DNA of 64,000 bases from Nibribacter koreensis. Its GTDB lineage: Bacteria; Bacteroidota; Bacteroidia; Cytophagales; Hymenobacteraceae. Below the pieces are notes generated by a model that was not told the DNA's origin, made no database searches, and saw nothing but the letters and a program-made list of their open reading frames with translations. Positions 61,593 to 64,000 of the stretch are shown here, piece by piece (position 1 is the stretch's first letter; every line of letters starts with the position of its first letter). The DNA is taken from the NCBI RefSeq assembly GCF_039541795.1, contig NZ_BAABGX010000001.1, positions 1,364,001 through 1,428,000 on the forward strand, in the 5' to 3' direction. The position numbers and the translations under genes were made by a program.

Positions 61593-62444
61593 ATGATACA
61601 GTATACTGAGTTTGTTCTTTCCTCTCCCCACGGCCGAGATTTCTCTGTAGATGCCCGCTGGATTTCTGACGAAACGCCTAAACCGGTAGTCATTTTTGTG
61701 CATGGCTTCAAAGGCTTCAAGGACTGGGGGCACTTTAATCTGCTGGCCGACTACTTTGCGGCCCACGGCTTTGTGTTTGTGAAACTAAATTTATCCCACA
61801 ACGGCGTAGAACCGGGTGGCACTGATTTGACCAACCTGGAGGCCTTCGGGAATAACAACTTCTGCATTGAGCTGGATGACCTGGGCACCCTCATAGACCA
61901 CTTAACGATTGGCTCCTCGCCCATTCCCACCATTGAGATGGATGCGGCGCACCTGCTCTTGATTGGACATAGTCGCGGCGGCGGATTGGTGCTTTTGAAA
62001 GCCGCTGAGGATGAACGGGTCTCTGGCGTGGCTACCTGGTCTGCCATCAGTACCATTGACCAACGCTGGCCGCAGGAGATGATGGAGGAATGGAAGCGCA
62101 CCGGCGTACAATACATTATGAATGCCCGTACCGGCCAGCAGATGCCTCTCTACTACCAGCTATATGAGAATTACCAGGCCAACCAACAGCGGCTTGACAT
62201 TTTAAAGTCTGTGGAGAAACTGGCCATTCCGGTGCTCATCATCCATGGCGAACAGGACGAGACCCTGCCGTTGCAAATGGCCCATGACCTACATGCCGCC
62301 AACCCGTACGCAGAATTGTTCCTGGTTCCGGAAGCCGATCATTCCTTTGGCGGCAAGCATCCCTATGACGAGCAGGAACTCCCGGCCTTCGCCAAAGCCG
62401 CCGCTGACAAAACCATTGAGTACTTTCAAAAGGCGCTTTCATGA
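61593..62444 (+). CDS. Alpha/beta hydrolase (dienelactone hydrolase-like)
   Basis: This 283-residue cytoplasmic protein has the oxyanion region IFVHGFKGFKDWGHFNLLADYF near residue 34, the nucleophile Ser in LLIGHSRGGGLVLLKA near residue 126, Asp in LIIHGEQDETLPL near residue 216 and His in VPEADHSFGGKHP near residue 248. The GHSRGG elbow and overall length fit the dienelactone hydrolase/dipeptidyl-aminopeptidase-like group. The substrate is unknown. Its stop overlaps the folK start (ATGA), so the two are co-translated. Confidence 0.88.
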   Translation: MIQYTEFVLSSPHGRDFSVDARWISDETPKPVVIFVHGFKGFKDWGHFNLLADYFAAHGFVFVKLNLSHNGVEPGGTDLTNLEAFGNNNFCIELDDLGTLIDHLTIGSSPIPTIEMDAAHLLLIGHSRGGGLVLLKAAEDERVSGVATWSAISTIDQRWPQEMMEEWKRTGVQYIMNARTGQQMPLYYQLYENYQANQQRLDILKSVEKLAIPVLIIHGEQDETLPLQMAHDLHAANPYAELFLVPEADHSFGGKHPYDEQELPAFAKAAADKTIEYFQKALS

Positions 62445-62923
62445 AGCCACTTTTCCTGCTGTTGGGCAGCAACCTGGGCGACCGCGTATCTTACTTGCAG
62501 GAGGCCTACCACCGTTTATCGGCTGTTTTCGGGGAAACAGGGCAAAAATCAAGTCTCTATGAAACGGCCGCCTGGGGCTTGGAGGCCCAGCCTGCTTTTC
62601 TAAACCAGGCGTTGTTATTTCATTCAGACCTGCCTGCCACAGAACTCCTAACTATTACACAACACGTGGAGCAGGAACTGGGCCGCGAGCGCAAGGAACG
62701 CTGGGGCGCCCGCGTCATTGACGTGGATATTCTTTTGTACGGTAATACTATCCTGCATACCCTTACCCTCACCATTCCGCATCCGCATTTACACCTGCGT
62801 AGATTTACCTTGGCGCCTCTGGTAGAACTGGCTCCTGATTTTATCCATCCAATCTTGGAGAAGACCATGGCACAACTGCTGGCAGATTGCCCAGATCCGT
62901 TAGAGGTAAGATTAATGTGCTAA
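62441..62923 (+). CDS. folK: 2-amino-4-hydroxy-6-hydroxymethyldihydropteridine pyrophosphokinase
   Basis: This 160-residue folate-pathway enzyme (HPPK) transfers pyrophosphate from ATP to hydroxymethyl-dihydropterin in the cytoplasm. It has FLLLGSNLGDRVSYLQEA near residue 3, YETAAWGLEAQPAFLNQAL near residue 42, the HPPK signature RKERWGARVIDVDILLYG near residue 84, and PHPHLHLRRFTLAPLVELAP near residue 109. All expected sequence blocks are present. Its last codons ATG TGC TAA form part of the ATGTGCTAA repeat word seen elsewhere. Bases 62523-62548 resemble the centre of the palindromic repeat family, inside the coding frame. Confidence 0.95.
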   Translation: MKPLFLLLGSNLGDRVSYLQEAYHRLSAVFGETGQKSSLYETAAWGLEAQPAFLNQALLFHSDLPATELLTITQHVEQELGRERKERWGARVIDVDILLYGNTILHTLTLTIPHPHLHLRRFTLAPLVELAPDFIHPILEKTMAQLLADCPDPLEVRLMC

Positions 62924-62929
62924 TTTTTA

Positions 62930-62960
62930 GACATAAGACGCAGGACCTAAGACACAAGAC
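62930..62960. repeat. Heptamer-periodic AAGACAC tract (inverted GTCTTGT)
   Basis: AGACATA, AGACGCA, GGACCTA, AGACACA and AGAC follow with 7-nt period. The reverse complement is close to 11451-11484 and 63543-63574. Confidence 0.65.
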
Positions 62961-62980
62961 TTTTTATTGCCGAGAGGAAG

Positions 62981-63018
62981 CGTTTTTGGTCTGTTTTCCA
63001 GAAAACAGACCAAAAACG
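62981..63018. repeat. 38-nt palindromic repeat, TGGTCTG/CAGACCA variant
   Basis: The arms CGTTTTTGGTCTGTTTTC and GAAAACAGACCAAAAACG are fully complementary; the T for C change in one arm is matched by A for G in the other. Confidence 0.95.
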
Positions 63019-63047
63019 CCTATTGATTGGTCAGCAGTAATTTAAGC

Positions 63048-63142
63048 CACTCACTCACTCACTCACTCACTCACTCACTCACTCACTCACTCACTCACTC
63101 ACTCACTCACTCACTCACTCACTCACTCACTCACTCACTCAC
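63048..63142. repeat. CACT tetranucleotide microsatellite, about 24 copies
   Basis: A 95-nt uninterrupted CACT/ACTC tract lies between the 3' ends of folK and the epimerase gene, outside any reading frame I can support. A tract this long should be prone to length change. Confidence 0.97.
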
Positions 63143-63144
63143 GT

Positions 63145-63297
63145 TGTCATCCTGAAAGGATCTTGGTGGCGAACTAGACAAGCCTTAGCTATAGGACAAG
63201 TTACTCCATCCATTGTCAACCTTCCTGCCTAGTCTACAACTACTTCGCCCTTAGCAAGTGCCGTTTCAGCTTGCCACCAAGATCCTTTCAGGATGAC
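63145..63297. mobile_element. MITE-like element with 26-nt terminal inverted repeats
   Basis: TGTCATCCTGAAAGGATCTT followed by GGTGGC (63145-63170) is exactly inverted at 63272-63297. The 101-nt interior has no coding capacity. It starts 2 nt after the CACT tract. No transposase and no clear target duplication are visible. Confidence 0.6.
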
Positions 63298-63476
63298 AAA
63301 GGAGGAGGAAGCATCTATGCACTAGACAGAAAAGATCAATGCATCTGGAAAAATAATGATGAGATAGAGAGTGAGACTTGAGAAATAAAGGATGTTGTGT
63401 GCGTGTATTGGTTAATATTGCTGCTTTCCAGTAAAGGGATTTCACGCTGATATTACTTTCTAATTGAGATATAACT

Positions 63477-63530
63477 ATAAGAGCCGTTTTTGGTCTGTTT
63501 TCTGGAAAACAGACCAAAAACGGCTCTTAT
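63477..63530. repeat. 38-nt palindromic repeat with 8-bp arm extension
   Basis: The core at 63485-63522 has the TGGTCTG/CAGACCA variant with perfect arms. ATAAGAGC outside the left arm pairs with GCTCTTAT outside the right, for a total stem of about 26 bp. Confidence 0.95.
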
Positions 63531-63542
63531 AAATATTAGAAT

Positions 63543-63574
63543 GTCTTGTATCTTAAATCCTGCGTCTTGTGTCT
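63543..63574. repeat. Heptamer-periodic GTCTTGT tract near the epimerase stop
   Basis: GTCTTGT, ATCTTAA, ATCCTGC, GTCTTGT and GTCT run with 7-nt period. It is followed by AGCACAT words that place the ATGTGCTAA motif at the epimerase stop codon. Confidence 0.65.
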
Positions 63575-63612
63575 AAAGTACTAGCACATCAGCACATTAA
63601 AAAATTAGCACA

Positions 63613-64000
63613 TTACTTACGCTGGTCAAACTTCTGGTAGATGGAGTTCTGGCTAATGTATTCTGGGACCAGCTGCTTCATCTTCTTGATCACCTCCACG
63701 TTGTTCTGGGCTTGGAACAGGTCAATGAGGATTTGTATTTCTTGGAGCACCTGGCTCACTTGTTGAGCAGGTACGTTGGCCAGGCGAATCTTAGGATGAT
63801 CTGTGGCCTGGACTGCCTCGTTCTCATGGAAGAGTTCTTCCTCTAGTTTTTCGCCGGGGCGCAGGCCGGTATAAACTAATTGAATGTCCTTGCCTAAGGT
63901 AAGGCCAGAAAGCTTGATCATCTTCTTGGCTAGATCCACAATTTTAATAGAGTCGCCCATGTCAAAGATGTAGATCTCACCGCCTTTGCCCATGGCCGAG
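63613..64000 (-). CDS. C-terminal part of a CapD/WbpM-type nucleotide-sugar epimerase/dehydratase
   Basis: This frame is open to the right edge, so only the C-terminal about 129 residues are seen. It has the family phrase MGKGGEIYIFDMGDSIKIVDLAKKMI-type residues near the start, then YTGLRPGEKLEEELF, a strong signature of the FlaA1/CapD/WbpM group. The enzyme changes UDP-N-acetylated sugars for capsule or lipopolysaccharide. The rest, including the catalytic and NAD-binding parts and any membrane helices, lies outside. Its stop codon is followed at once by the ATGTGCTAA repeat word. Confidence 0.88.
   Translation of the reverse strand, partial: SAMGKGGEIYIFDMGDSIKIVDLAKKMIKLSGLTLGKDIQLVYTGLRPGEKLEEELFHENEAVQATDHPKIRLANVPAQQVSQVLQEIQILIDLFQAQNNVEVIKKMKQLVPEYISQNSIYQKFDQRK

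Larger units (their letters stand above)
62924..63612. other. Repeat-rich gap between folK and the epimerase
   Basis: In order it holds a heptamer tract (62930-62960), a perfect palindromic repeat (62981-63018), a CACT microsatellite (63048-63142), a MITE-like element (63145-63297) and a second palindromic repeat (63477-63530). Another heptamer tract (63543-63574) ends it. The short frames inside are repeat artefacts. Confidence 0.7.

Noticed and set aside
63048..63142. CACT tract considered as a CRISPR or a coding repeat
   Set aside because: Four-base period with no spacers and no reading frame that is supported on either side.
8289..63522. Palindromes considered as a CRISPR array or phage attachment sites
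   Set aside because: Spacing is irregular (kilobases), no spacer-like unique units of constant length lie between copies, and no cas genes are seen.

Overview
The window comes from a Bacteroidota chromosome, most likely order Cytophagales and family Hymenobacteraceae (Rufibacter, Nibribacter or Pontibacter-like). The evidence is: two secreted proteins with type IX secretion C-terminal sorting domains, candidate promoters of the Bacteroidota type (TTG, about 20 nt, TAnnTTTG), little sign of Shine-Dalgarno sequences, PAS kinases with free-standing response regulators, and DUF6687, YwqK-like and PaaN proteins. The genus is an inference. Layout: 1-6105 is a defence island with a type I restriction-modification operon (hsdM and the start of hsdS) divergent from mcrBC; it abuts the 3' end of a CAT-anticodon tRNA. 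6446-14972 holds a HAD phosphatase/site-2 protease pair, a MORN-type lipoprotein, a rhodanese plus a T9SS surface protein, and an operon of a fused double D-Ala-D-Ala ligase with a PASTA membrane protein. 15.1-18.5 kb is AT-rich and cassette-like: four accessory genes separated by gaps that resemble integron attC sites. 18.5-24.5 kb carries an ankyrin protein, a VOC protein, a porin-like protein, a DUF2975/XRE pair, an alpha/beta hydrolase and pgk. 25-31 kb has recQ flanked by unusual non-coding DNA, an unknown protein, a DUF559 nuclease gene enclosed by perfect 41-nt inverted repeats, a LolD-type ATPase and DUF6687. 31.4-38.1 kb has sucC, a transglutaminase-like protein, a flavodoxin, Ohr, tRNA-Arg(CCG) and two paralogous lipoproteins. 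38.3-49.7 kb has two PAS histidine kinases and three receiver proteins, a Pmp3-type lipoprotein, periplasmic trehalase and a KtrAB potassium uptake system. 49.9-64 kb has paaN, a secreted subtilisin, aconitase, TlpA-like thioredoxins (one broken by an in-frame TGA), a polyprenyl diphosphate synthase, a hydrolase/folK pair and the end of a nucleotide-sugar epimerase. The most striking feature is not a gene. A 38-nt palindrome (arm close to CGTTTTTGGCCTGTTTTC) recurs more than 25 times, only between genes. Its arms vary from copy to copy with compensating changes, and several copies are lengthened by locus-specific complementary flanks. The best-paired copies lie downstream of genes, mostly in convergent gaps; the four copies in divergent gaps are all badly mismatched. 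This points to a dispersed 3'-end or terminator-like element. Other repeat types are heptamer- and octamer-periodic tracts, a 24-copy CACT microsatellite, a MITE-like element with 26-nt terminal repeats, and REP-like palindromes around the DUF559 gene. Most of the annotated genes are ordinary housekeeping genes.
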